DNA of 64,000 nucleotides from Anastatus disparis (lineage: Eukaryota > Arthropoda > Insecta > Hymenoptera > Eupelmidae): positions 7,155,001 to 7,219,000 of the forward strand of contig JAFFSR010000242.1 in the NCBI GenBank assembly GCA_017163975.1, in the 5' to 3' direction. This document shows positions 1-11,497 of this stretch, in pieces (the stretch's first letter is position 1; each line of letters begins with the position of its first letter). The position numbers and the translations under genes were made by a program. The notes under the pieces are model-generated. The model had not been told where the DNA came from, ran no database searches, and saw only the letters and a list, made by a program, of their open reading frames with translations.

Positions 1-256
1 ACGATATTTTTTTTCTTTTAAAAGTGATTTTTAAAAATATTCCATAGTTTTTAAAACGATATCGCAATTCTTTTTGACATCCCGATAAAAGTTTCATCCA
101 ATTCTTAGGTGGTTTTATAGTTATGGGACGCACTGTAAAAATTACCGCAGTTCGAAAGGTACAATTATTATAACTATACTTCTGACACTTTATAATTATA
201 CAATCATTCGCGAAATATATTGAATAACACCATAAAATTTACGTGATAATTATTTT

Positions 257-533
257 TGATATTATATTATTTTAGCAGAGTTGAGGATGCACACAATAAA
301 ACACACACATATATAAAGTTAATAAGTTTGTTTATTTATTCACACTCAACACAGAGTCACTCGTTTAGTACAATATATTTTAACAAACACTCGTTCATAC
401 ACCGGCCCTGCATTCACACGCGCGTCTCAATAAGAAGTGACTCTTGAACAGAGAGGGAAAAGCTAAGAGGGCGCTTCTGACCACGGCAGTCTTCACAAAC
501 AAATCGCATTTAAATATGCGCACACTCCTAACA
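257..533 (-). repeat. 3' LTR of the copia-type element
   Basis: This 277-bp LTR matches 6903-7179 except for two single-base differences near its GC-rich end. On the minus strand it runs TG...CA, contains a TATATA stretch, and has an AATAAA signal within about 323-345 followed by a T/G-rich tail. The 63-codon ORF inside it is repeated in the other LTR and is not credible as coding. Confidence 0.88.
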
Positions 534-543
534 CTCCCTCCCG
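534..543 (-). other. polypurine tract of the copia-type element
   Basis: Read on the minus strand, CGGGAGGGAG lies immediately before the TGTTAGG start of the 3' LTR. This is where plus-strand DNA priming is expected in an LTR element, and it fixes the orientation as minus. Confidence 0.8.
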
Positions 544-3212
544 CATATTTACAAAATAAATTAAATTGAATCAAAGGACACGATGAGGGCTCATGGATGA
601 ATAGTCGCCTCGGGTCTTAGGGCCTGTAACAGAAGAGAACAACATGAGCTTATGCATTGATTTTATTTTATTAATTTGCTATTGAATCGAAAGTCAATAG
701 CTTGGTCAAAATGTTGACAACATGATAATTCAAGTCAATCATTTATCTTTGACTAACTCGCTCAAAATTCACTCGTGATATACTCGTTTCCAACCAGACT
801 TTGTCTAAACACCCGTTGCAGCAACATGACTATCACGGTACCATTTGTGTAAAGTCTTTTCTTAAAACTCGTTTATAATTAAACTCCTTTTGAACTCGTA
901 TTACGTTTTATAAAGAAATTAGTTTCAGATTTCAATTACTCATCAATACATATTCTACTTGATGGATGAGTGAGATATACGCTGCTCCCCTTCAGCCTGC
1001 ACACGCAAAAGGGACCTTGGACAATTTTTCAACATATTTGCTTGTAGTTACAAAATCCTCCAGTTGTCGAAACTCGTATCAGTGAAACCTTGAAAATCAT
1101 CAAATTTTCATGATACTACATAGCTTTGAGTTTTGTTCTCTTTAGATATCTGGATACTCGTTCAGTTGTATTTTATTCTCGTTCAGTTGACTTTATTTGA
1201 TGTCGACGCAGAATATTCTCGGCATAAGCAATGTCTGATTTTTAATAGTTTGTCAAGTCTAACAAAGTACCAACAATTTCTATATAAGATCTCTTATTAC
1301 TGTTTTCAAATATCATTACTAGTATTAAATTCCTCGTTTGCCTCGTGATCTTTTTCTATTCGGTTTGTCACTTGATTTGTGACCATTAATATTATTTAAG
1401 TAGATACTTTTCCTCGAAATTGAACTTAATTAACATTTCATTAATATAATTTTCTCGTTTGATTTTCGAGACTTTCGCTCGTTTGTCTCATTAAATTTAT
1501 ATTTTCCAGAAAATTTTATATATTCCAGTATTAGATATTTTAAACTCCTTTTAACAATTATTTTGCTTATTTCCTCCAATTTAATAATATCGAATATGAA
1601 TGTAACATCATTTATAAGTAACATCAAAACTCGATGGTCAACAATCATTTACTCAAGTAGATTTACATGGCTCGTTGTGATGTTATAAACCTGTTCTGAT
1701 AGTAGATGTTCGTAAACTATCATTTTCCAATTTATAAAATTTCAGTCCATTTAAAACTCACTCCAGTTTATATAATTTGTCTCGTTTCAGCAGAAGAGTA
1801 TACTCCTTTATGAATCTTTATGAATATTTCACTACTGAGCGAATCGAGCTGTTTTTACATCCTTTAAAAAAAACTTCTTTATTCTATCAGTTCGCTATAA
1901 TCAGCGCAGCTTTGATTGACAATAATCGCGACACATGTATGTGTAACTCGTATATATTCATTTTCAAGTCTCCTTATGAAAAATCCAATTTTATACTTGA
2001 AATCAACATATAGTTGTCTTTTCCTTTGAACCTATTAAGTTGAACTCCTTTTCATTCCGTGTAATCATTCTATCTACTATTCTTTAGACATTATTTTGAT
2101 ATATAATATAAAAACTAACTCGTCGTATTAACATTAAGCTTTTCTCCATCGTTGTTTGACATTAGATCTTGTTGCTAACTGATATACAGCATGACCAGTT
2201 TCCATCTCAGTCATTAATGCATAAAGTTGTTTTCCTCTGTTTTGGCAGCATCAGCCTCCTTATACTTCGTCTTCTCTTTAACGCTCCCTCCGTTTTTAAT
2301 ATCTCCATTTATATCATTTTCTTCAACTCCATAGCCTATGCTCGCAGATCGCCTTCATATTTCGACTATTTAATTTTCCTCGTTTATGTTTGTAGACAAA
2401 CATTTGCTCCTCGCTGAATTTGTATCTTGATTCTTTTCAACTTTTCCTTTTCTGATTTTAGTAGGATTTATTCTGTTTGCTCGTAACCTACCAATATCAC
2501 TCCTTTCCGGATACTCTTGAATTTTAAGACCAATCTTTCTCAACATCCTTGTACACGTTAAACACTTAAAACGTTTTATTATGTTATTTCAAACTCGTAA
2601 TTGGACTTCAGTTTTTCTAGACGTGACAGCAAATCGTTGGAGATATGTGGCAATCTGTTATTTGCGAACACAGCAGATTCCAGAGCCACAATACCCATGC
2701 TTTCCGATATTTCAGAATTATAATCCACGGCATATTTATAATTTCTCTGTAACTCCTTTAATCATTTAAGAAAAATTTCTTATTCGTATCAAATCATCGT
2801 TTCACTGTTAAGAGAAGTTATCTCGATATTCTCAGCTTACGTGATTTCAAAGTCTATCCTTTTTAATTTCTATAATCTCCTTTGTAACTCTTATTATTTT
2901 CAATATAGTGTTATTGAAATCAGAGTATAACTCAGTGCTCCAAATCTCCTTCGTAACACTGACTATTCAATCTAGTATTATTAAATTTTAGTATGATTCA
3001 GTGCTTTCGCATTCGTACTCGTTTCCTATAATTTTTTATAATTTTTATTATTTCCTCTCGTTTCTTCTTTATTGATTAAATCTCTTGTAGTTAAGTATGT
3101 TATAATTTCGTTGAAATTAGGCATTCGTTATTGCTCTTTTTACAGAAGTCGTATTCTCTTAAGCAATGCAATTTTATATTTGTACTCCAATAATAAATAT
3201 TTTTATTTGATA

Positions 3213-3282
3213 CATGACTATGTATACATATACATATATGCATATATATTAATCGACTCGTTATTTAGATATATACATATAC

Positions 3283-3315
<33 letters not shown>

Positions 3316-3332
3316 CATATATATATATTCAA
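3213..3332. repeat. TA/CATA microsatellite
   Basis: This is an irregular alternation of TATACATA and ATATAT units. It produces a spurious tyrosine/isoleucine-rich ORF. Similar shorter tracts occur at about 5657-5700 and 5885-5935, and a (TC)n run at about 6403-6426. Confidence 0.8.
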
Positions 3333-5218
3333 ACACTGATTCGTAAACTTTGACTGATGTAATAAATTTTCTGTAAAGCATTTGCATAAAGGTATTACCT
3401 CATAAGATAAATTTTATACTCGTCAGCAGTGCTTTGACTCGTACTTACTCCCTCCGATCTTAAGTTCACGTTGTTGTTTTGTAAGTAAATTTAATCTCTT
3501 GATTATCCTCGTTAGAACCTTAAAAATTAATGAGAAACTCGTTGATTAAAATCTTACATCGAAGTCAGTGAGAATTTGTATAATCTCAGAACAGTCATTT
3601 ATTCTGTTCACATTGTTTTGACATCGATTTTAATTTCAATATCCAAAACTCTTTTTCTTTTATTTGATTCTAAATTTTCATCATCTTCCTTGTAAGTGTT
3701 TTCTTCTACTCTTGACTTCCAGTTTTCACTCGTTGATAAATTTTTTTTTTTTTTTTTTTTTTAGTATTTCTTGTATTGCTAAATCTCGTAATGTTTCTAC
3801 TTTGGATGTTAAATTGAACTCGTTTTATTTAAATTTCGTTGCTCGTTTTACTTATCCTCCTTCTAATAATTTTCAAGAATTAATTAACAACATTGCGTTA
3901 ACAATTCCATTTACATTCATTATTTTATATTTTCTTTATTTTTCTCGTCATTTTCGTTTTGAATAATCGCTTTCTGTATAATTGGTCATCCAGTTGATCT
4001 CGTAACACATTGAAATTATTAACTAAGTACTGTATGCATATAAGTATTAGCTTAGAATATCGGTAGAATCAAACTCTTTTAATCTGCAGTTTCAGCTGCT
4101 GTTTTGTCGCTCGTCATGCATTCCATGTTTTGGTTTTTCCCATATATTTACCAACTAACAATTTTACATTTGATACTTATTGTAATTCCTTATTGACTTG
4201 TAAAATCAATCCAAAATGCACTCGTTTATTTCTTTCTCAGATTATATAGCAAACTATACAGTTATTTCTTTTTCATAATCCTATTTCTCCATTTATTTTA
4301 CAACCTCCTTATGGTAATGAGTGTCAATGTAGTTGATAATAATGTTTCATACTAGAACTGTATGATTTCCTTCGTCACTCTCTTTTAAATCATCGTTTGA
4401 GCTGAGGAGCCCATTTATTGATATAGGATTATACGTTAAGTTACTCTCGTTAAAGATTTCCATTCTGCCAGCACAAGCAGAGATATTTTCGATTTATCAA
4501 TTCGTTCAATGTTGATCCCTGTAAAATTACAGCTCGTACTAAATCGAACTCGGTTATCTCGTTATCAGATTTTCAATACTATTCTTATTTATGAAAGTAT
4601 TTCATAAGAATTTATCAGAAATGTCAATCTGAATTTTTAAGTTCTTGAACTCGTTGTACATCGTTGTTTTCGTTGTCTGCACCTCCTTGCGACCCACCTC
4701 AATTCTGTCTGTGGTTCTATTTCTAGATCATGACTCCTTTCTAGATGTCTCCTTTTCGAATACATCAACTCGAACCATGAAGGTGGCCTTTTGATCCTTG
4801 ATTCCTTTTGGTCTTCGTTTCTCTTTGTCTCGATGTTTGGTTTCGTTTTACTCTCTTATTCTCTCGTTCCATTCTTCGTTCTATTCTCCATATTCTCGTA
4901 TCGTTCCTCGTTCAATTCCTCAATTTCTCGTATCGCAGCTGCGCCTCGTTTTGAATAGGTCACGGCAGTAAGATATATAGAATGGCAGACCCTCCTTTCG
5001 TTCTTAGATAATTGCTCTCGTAAGTGCTGCCATCCGTTCATTAGATATGAACTCCTTTCCTATCAATCAGTTATACAGTTAGAAATTCAGATATCACTGA
5101 ACACAAGCAGTACCTAAATTCAAACTGAAAACTAAATTTATTTAATTATATATTCGTTATTTATCGTATTTAGCATAACTCAATTTTAACAAATTTCAAT
5201 TTAATAAATTTCACTGTC

Positions 5219-5492
5219 AAGAATCTGACATGCTGAACACAAGCCTTGTCAAACTCAGAACAGTTGAAATTTTTATTTGCATTATAAAGATTCTGATACG
5301 CTGGACACAAGCATTATCAGTCTTTAAACAGTTGTAAAATTTTAATTTCATTGTCAAGATTTTAATATACTGAACACAAGTATGATTAATATCCAAACAA
5401 CTGCAATTAAGTTGATCGTTAAGATTCTGGTATACCGAACACAAGTATGCAGTTTCAAGACGATCAAAATGATTGCTAAATTTAATTTCACT
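5219..5492. repeat. four degenerate tandem copies of about 68 bp
   Basis: Units share a core of AAGATT.T.ATA then C.GAACACAAG, followed by an A/T-rich stretch with CAAC or CAGTTG. Cores fall near 5231, 5298, 5370 and 5438, with a fifth isolated core near 5098. The minus-strand translation shows a recurring C(S/V).YQN/RI-type pattern, which is a by-product of the repeat. They are the only clear internal tandem structure in this LTR element. Confidence 0.6.
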
Positions 5493-6883
5493 ATAAAACA
5501 CTCGAACTCGTATACACTTGAATTTGTAATAGGCGCTGCCATATATTTTTATAATTTTAATCATAAATGTATAAGTTAAAATTGTTTGCAGCGCCACTGC
5601 CGGCCTTTATGTTAACATTTTAATTTTTATTTAGTTTGATTGTACGTATATAAAATACATACAAGATACTTGTATATATAACTATATACATATATATTTA
5701 AGATTTAGACTTGGCCAGAGTCCATCGTTAATATCGCTCTTTCGTTCTCGTCTGAGCAACGGTTTTCTTGTTATCGTCATATTACTCCTTAGATTAAATA
5801 AAACTTCCAATAAAAACTTTTTATATCTCGTTCTCGTTTTGTGTATAATTTGAATAATTTGAATGATTACTCATTCACATTTATGTGTATACATATACAC
5901 GTATATATACGTACATATACATATACGTATGCACACTCGTACACAAGTTCATATCTCGTATTCACGTACTGCTTATATTCGTGTATGTACACATAAGTTA
6001 AAGATTCTTCATATATACGTACATACTCGCCGCACTCATATAAATGACATCGTTATAAATTTATTTTGCACTGGTTTATTTTAATTTAATTTATTTCAGC
6101 ACCTTATTTCCAATTTAATTTATTGTACCACCTTATTTGCAATTTAATTTATTTTATATTAAATCTAGCATGCATTATTGTTTAGATCTCGTTTTGTTAT
6201 GTTTGTGCGTTTTTATATGCTATGGCGTCCCATAGCTATCTTATAGCACACATAAACACATCGTTCCTTATATCCCTCTCGTTCATCGTTATAGTCTCCA
6301 TTTGCATTTCTTGTTTCTCGTTCCTTACTCGTGTCGACAAGTTCGTCCTGGCGTCGTTCATCGCGAGCTTCTCTTTATGCGCCATCTTTCTTTCACGCGT
6401 GCGTGCTCTCTCTCTCTCTCTCTCTTTTCATCGTTTCTTAGTGAGCCACACTCGTTAATTCTTTTCTCGTACTGACTTCTTTCTTTTCTCCTTTTCCTCT
6501 ACTACAACCAACTCACGTCAGTCTATATAAGAGGACAAAAAATGAGAGAGAGTATCATCGAGCCTTTTCATTTTTCCCTTAGACAAAAGTTGCAGATGCA
6601 ACTATAAGAAAAACAAATGTACTTCTCAAATCCACTCGCTTCATCAAATCATAAAAACCTGCACATGCGGCGACCGCAGGACGCCTCTCGATCGCCGTCC
6701 ATTTCTTGCTTCACTCGTTATCACTCGCGAGAACACAAGGAACGCTCTTTTTCCCCTTTTTCACCTTTCAACACCTCACCTATTAATTGCTGTTGAAATT
6801 CCCTCTCGCCATCCTCACCCAGTGCAGCAGAAGCTTGCTGGTGAAAATACTTTTCACCATCTTCGCACGGCGCAGTTGAAGCT

Positions 6884-6899
6884 TGCTGGGCCCATAACC
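6884..6899 (-). other. primer-binding site, initiator tRNA-Met anticodon arm
   Basis: On the minus strand GGTTATGGGCCCAGCA begins three bases after the 5' LTR. The plus strand here, TGCTGGGCCCATAACC, matches the anticodon stem-loop (CAU anticodon) of eukaryotic initiator tRNA-Met. Drosophila copia and relatives prime from this internal site with a cleaved tRNA half, so the site supports copia-type placement. Confidence 0.85.
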
Positions 6900-6902
6900 T
6901 TT

Positions 6903-7179
6903 TGATATTATATTATTTTAGCAGAGTTGAGGATGCACACAATAAAACACACACATATATAAAGTTAATAAGTTTGTTTATTTATTCACACTCAACACAG
7001 AGTCACTCGTTTAGTACAATATATTTTAACAAACACTCGTTCATACACCGGCCCTGCATTCACACGCGCGTCTCAATAAGAAGTGACTCTTGAACAGAGA
7101 GGGAAAAGCTAAGAGGGCGCTTCTGCCCACGGCAGTCTTCACAAACAAATCGCACTTAAATATGCGCACACTCCTAACA
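6903..7179 (-). repeat. 5' LTR of the copia-type element
   Basis: This is the partner of 257-533. It is the promoter-bearing copy for minus-strand transcription. The left edge abuts the PBS and the right edge is followed by ATTAT, the proposed target duplication. Confidence 0.88.
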
Positions 7180-7184
7180 ATTAT

Positions 7185-8330
7185 ATTCAGTTTATTATCA
7201 TTTCGCCTGTAGGTAGCGCAAGTAAGATAACTCTTATAAAGAAGTGCTCTTGATTTAATTGCAAATCTTTAGATTATCTGAGTTAATTATAAAATATATT
7301 GGTAAATTAGTATTCTGTGGCATATTATCTTCCAATTGTGATATAATTTGACTGTTTTTATATAGTGATTCAAGTAATTTTTTATGATTTGGATCTACTC
7401 ATACGACGCGATGGGCGGACATGTTGTTAGCCGTGTGGCTTGTTTAAGTGCTTGGCCGTTATGAATTCATTTTAATGACATAGTGATTTCTTTGGAATTA
7501 TTTAATTTTACCTAATTTTTGCATTGACATTTTATTTATATGGGTTGTTATTTTATAAGGATTGTTGCATTAATTGTGTTATTCTTAAGAAGTGGGGTTA
7601 TTGCGCAGTTTATAGTGCTGGTATATGTGTATATGTATGTATATACATATATATGTGTATGTGCAGTTGAAGCTAAATAGCATTGAAATAGTTGTGATGT
7701 ATAAAATACATCACAAGGAGTAAAATTTAAATAGATTAGTTATTAAGTATAAAAAGCGAAATTATAACAAGCGAGCGTACTTATTTTTTTTATTTCATAA
7801 ATCTTATGTTTTATTTTTGTAACGTTTTTTTAAAATGATTTTTCTCAAGCGTAAGAAATTGACAGATGTAAAGGAGAGTCGAGAAACTACAGGGGAAAAC
7901 CAGAAATAAAAATAAAGTAATTAATAGTTATTTAAATAGAAAAATATTCATCGTAAACTAAGAGTAAGAGCAGACGCAAAGACAGAAGCACAGCAAGAAG
8001 GATCAGCTGTAATGATGCACATAAGTGAGAAAGAGAAAGAAGATTATGATCATGCGTGCGGCAAATGAAAAAGGCTTCAAGGACACGACGCGTATATATA
8101 CACATACTAGATGCACCAGAAACTCAGGATTAACGTCCACGAGAAACATTTCATAAACGAATCACGAGGTGTTACAACGAAGTGGCAATACGAAATTGGA
8201 AGTGATGCGACGTAGCAGAAACTGTCATACCGACAGCATAAGAGCGAGAAGGATAGATAGCACAAACGCATTCAGGCTCAACACACAAGAGGAACAGTCT
8301 GTACAGTAGATATATATGTATGTAGATATA
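7185..8330. other. flanking DNA without recognised gene
   Basis: This is the continuation of the target sequence that also occupies 1-248. It holds a TA/TG microsatellite at about 7620-7665 and a stretch at 7860-8300 that is less AT-rich than its surroundings. I see no ORF with protein-like composition and no RNA gene. Confidence 0.5.
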
Positions 8331-8332
8331 TA

Positions 8333-8382
8333 TATCTCCCTATATTATATCTGCCTATATTATATCTCCCTATATTATATAG
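8333..8382 (+). repeat. triplicated 15-bp motif at candidate Helitron 5' end
   Basis: The 15-bp unit TCTCCCTATATTATA occurs three times head to tail (at 8335, 8350 with one change, and 8365). Helitron 5' ends start with TC and are often TA-rich, so any of these could be the terminus. Confidence 0.45.
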
Positions 8383-8390
8383 TTAAAAAA

Positions 8391-8912
8391 AAAAAAAAAA
8401 CCTCCTCAGCTACCCCTCATTTTTCCTCCCCCTCTTTTTTATGCTTAAAATATCACAATCCACCCCTCAAAATAACGTAAAAATCTGTCTAGAAATGATC
8501 TTTTTTGAGAAAAAAAAAGACACCCCTCTACTACCCAAGTCACCCCCCTACTACCCAAGTCACCCCTCTTGCTACCCCTCGTACGTCACTCACCCCCCCC
8601 TCAGATAATTTAGCTAAATTTACCTTATTTTATCAATGTATTTGTTACTCATTCTCTATATCACTACTATCACTCTTCCCACTACTACCCCATCACTCCT
8701 ACCCCTCATTTTTTTTTCTCCTCCAAAAAAATCAAAAGTTACCCCTCAAAATAACGTAAAAATGTCTCTTGAAATGTCTTTTTTTGAGAAAAAAAAAGAT
8801 TTTCCCCTCTACCCCAGTCACCCCTCTCCTACCCAAGTCTACCCCTCAGTCACAAATCACCCCCTCACTACCCAAGTCACCCCTCTTGCTACCCCTCATG
8901 TCCCTAATACAC
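8391..8912. repeat. C-rich minisatellite, two blocks of about 280 bp
   Basis: The plus strand is built of variants of CTACCCAAGTCACCCCTC. Two larger blocks each start with CCTCAAAATAACGTAAAAAT (about 8464 and 8744), then a TTTTTTGAGAAAAAAAAAGA segment, then the C-rich units. The complementary strand therefore carries many GGGG and GGGT runs at short spacing. The two overlapping ORFs here are translations of the repeat and are not genes. Confidence 0.75.
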
Positions 8913-8929
8913 TATTCATAATCATTTAG

Positions 8930-10756
8930 TGTTTATTTTTATATCGTTAATTAAATATTTAAATTTTACCAATATTTTTTCAAAAAACCTTCTTGTTTGA
9001 TGACGCTAATACTTTAGAGACTAAATTTGGTTATGAAAAATATTGGTATTTAATTATCTTAAATATATTGATTCTTTATTTTATTTTTAAACGTCAATTA
9101 TTTATTTGAAATATAAACTATTAAGAAAAAAGTTTTTTAATATTATATTTATGAAATACTTGCTTAAGGCTATATAATGGAATATATATTTAATACATAG
9201 TAAATAATATTTTTATAAAATATAGTTCTTTGAAAAAAAAAAGATCTTTTGGTACCCTTGGCGTAATAAATTTTCTTTAATTATTTTGATATTAAATTAA
9301 ATTAAAAAATATGCCTTGAAATTAAGGCTAATTATAAGGTTATGTCATTTTTAAATAACAATCATAAATTTAAACATATAAAAAATTATTATAAATACAA
9401 AAAAAAAAAATTAAAAATTATTTAATAATAAAAATAGAAACTTACTTGTTAATATAATTGTAGAACGTTAAAAATAAATTAAAAGCAAATAATTTTGTCT
9501 TATATAATTAGAATTTATGCTGAGTAAAAAAACGCTATAACATCAGAAATTGTAACATTAAATAAGTTTAAATTTTTGTTGTAGCAAGTGGTAACACTGC
9601 TGCTTTTGAACATCAAACAATTGTAAGCACGAATTTTAAAATTTTTTCAAACCTTAGGTTAAAATGTGCTTCTGACTCGTAAAAACTTTTAGTTGTTATA
9701 ATATAACATAATTATATTATGGCTCAAATTTATAGTCGACATTCAACACTTAAACCTTAATATGTCTTTATTTTTCTTAAGGTAAAAGAGATAGATAGAA
9801 TGATGTTTGAGTAATAAATATGAACTATAAATTCGAGCCTATAACAACTAAAATGATTATTTTTTGTTTTATTTTATGTTGTTGTTACAGCTTATATTTT
9901 TATTTTTTTAAAAAATTTAAAGTTTTAATAAAAATATCATTTAAAATTTAAATATAGTTTTAAAATCTTAAAATTATTAAAAATATATAAATTAAAAATA
10001 TTTAGAATTATATTTAATTTAAAGACAATAACGCGGAGTTAATTGTAAGTAAATAAAACATTTTTAAATTAACCTTATTTTTAAGATAGAGTATGAGTCC
10101 CGGTTACTATGCCTGAACCTTATTCTGTGCTAAAATTTAAGTTTGATAAATATTTTCACAATTTTTCATTTTAATATGTGAAGAACAACACAAAGTATCT
10201 CCCTATGTGAAGAGCAGCACAAAGTATATGGTGTAAAGGGACAATAAGTACATATGACAGAAATATATTTTATGATAATTTTTTTCCTATATTTAAAAAT
10301 TAACAAATAAAAATGAACAGACTAATAAAATTATCCAGTAATATCATGTTATTTTAAAATCAAAGAAAAAGAATAATCATAAAATATGTTTCCGTTGACT
10401 CCCATATGGAAAAATTTTTTAGATATAATTGTAAATAACTGTTAATAACTGTAAATAAATGTAAATAAATATAAACAACTGTAAATAGCTGTAAAAAAAG
10501 TGTTAAAAAAAGTGGGAATTGAGACATAAATAACAGTTATTTACAATTATTTACAATTATTACATTATGAATACATAATGTAATAGATCAATAATGAATA
10601 AGTAAGTCACTATAAAAAAAGTGATATCACAGATACAAAATAAAAAAGTAAAAGTCATGTAATCCTATAAATTAAGAGTCAGTCACAGGATATTTATCAG
10701 TAATAATATTTAAAAGATTTTATAAAAATACAAAATCAAAACAAATAATGTAGTCA
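8930..10756. other. AT-rich Helitron 5' region, no gene
   Basis: Very AT-rich DNA with no usable ORF. It contains an inverted pair (about 9687-9735 and 9823-9854) sharing TTTTAGTTGTTATA and GGCTC.AATTTATAGT, a short direct repeat around 10178-10232 (GTGAAGA.CA.CACAAAGTAT), and a run of GTAAATAA(C/A)TG-like units at 10430-10500. Confidence 0.5.
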
Positions 10757-10882
10757 ATTACTAACCATTCAGACAATAAATACAATCACACCTTAACCTA
10801 TATAGGACATCACATTATAATAAATTACATATAAATAGAAAATAAAAATAAAATCATTTGAGGTCGAGCAAATATTTTCCGA
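10752..10882 (-). repeat. LINE 3'-end fragment
   Basis: This segment matches 22078-22210, sharing ACTAACCATTCA, AATAAATACA.TCACACCTTAA, TATATAGGAC and GGTCGAGCAA in the same order. The copy at 22.2 kb continues into a recognisable LINE ORF C-terminus, so this is the 3' untranslated end of the same family, embedded in the Helitron. Confidence 0.6.
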
Positions 10883-11127
10883 CTTAAAGTAGACTATAAC
10901 ATGGTTAATTTTCATCTTAGTGTTATTATTTCATAAAAATACTTCGTATATTGATAAAAGTCGTTATGTATGTGGTTCAAATGTGTAAATTTGGATTTCA
11001 AATAAACAGATAATAATAAATGGGATCACGCAGACGAAAGTCCAATTTTATTACTAAAGTTCAGCTTTCGTCGACGTCATTTTTCCTCCACTATCTTACC
11101 ATTTTAAATACCAATAGCAGTGCAACA

Positions 11128-11177
11128 TTAACTCAGTGGTAAGATCTCGAGGAACGAAATCTACGCTCGATATCCGC
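11128..11177 (+). repeat. tRNA-like A-box/B-box pair, SINE or tRNA relic
   Basis: TAACTCAGTGGTAAGA (11129-11144) resembles a pol III A box and CGCTCGATATCC (11164-11175) resembles a B box, about 20 bases apart. The flanks do not pair into an acceptor stem and the spacing is short for a tRNA. It is at best a decayed tRNA or tRNA-derived SINE head. Confidence 0.25.
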
Positions 11178-11497
11178 TTATTTTCTAATTTAAAAAGTTT
11201 CAAGACTTGTAAATAGATACAAAATGATAATTTTTATTTATAATTTTTTTAATTGAAAAATATTAAATTTTTCAATTATTTTAATTGTAACATAAAAGGA
11301 TCACGTGAAATATATATAAAAATAATAAAAATATTTTATATTTCAGATAAATAATTGAAGTTTAAAAATAAAATAAAGAATCAATATATTTAAGGTAATT
11401 AAAATATATATATTTTATAATATAATTTGATATAATTAATATAATAAATTAATATAATATATATAAATATTAATTTGTATATTAAATAAAAGAAAAT

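Larger units (their letters stand above)
544..6883 (-). other. non-coding interior with dispersed CTCGT/CTCCT motifs
   Basis: The interior is T-rich on the plus strand and carries CTCGT (less often CTCCT) at short irregular intervals. I counted 13 CTCGT in 721-1800, about one per 83 bases; the local base composition predicts roughly one in 2 kb. The reverse complement ACGAG is almost absent from the same strand, so the signal is strand-specific. An ATG on the minus strand near 6705, where gag might start, reaches a stop after 17 codons. The short ORFs here look random. The transcript strand would carry ACGAG/AGGAG motifs, whose role is unknown. Confidence 0.6.
254..7179 (-). mobile_element. 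Ty1/copia-type LTR retrotransposon, non-coding interior
   Basis: The element is bounded by two 277-bp direct repeats (257-533 and 6903-7179) that differ at only two positions. Read on the minus strand, each begins TGTTAGGAG and ends ATATCA. A PBS follows the 5' LTR (6884-6899) and a purine tract precedes the 3' LTR (534-543), so the orientation is minus. ATTAT lies at 249-253 and at 7180-7184; this 5-bp duplication fits if the repeats extend three bases (AAA, minus strand) beyond TG...CA. The 6.35-kb interior has no long ORF on either strand, and no gag zinc knuckle, integrase or reverse-transcriptase motif that I can find. LTR identity near 99% indicates recent insertion, so the interior was probably already non-coding when it inserted. 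I infer a large non-autonomous derivative mobilised by copia-type proteins made elsewhere. Confidence 0.85.

Noticed and set aside
4856..5597. Minus-strand ORFs in the copia-type interior as gag remnants
   Set aside because: I found no zinc knuckle, integrase or RT motif in order, and the 5217-5597 ORF follows from a tandem repeat. A profile search could still change this.
8505..8929. Pro/Ser/Thr-rich ORFs in the C-rich tract
   Set aside because: They translate a minisatellite in two overlapping frames with no domain; repeat explains them fully.
11128..11177. Functional tRNA gene
   Set aside because: A- and B-box-like words are too close, and no acceptor stem or anticodon arm can be folded.
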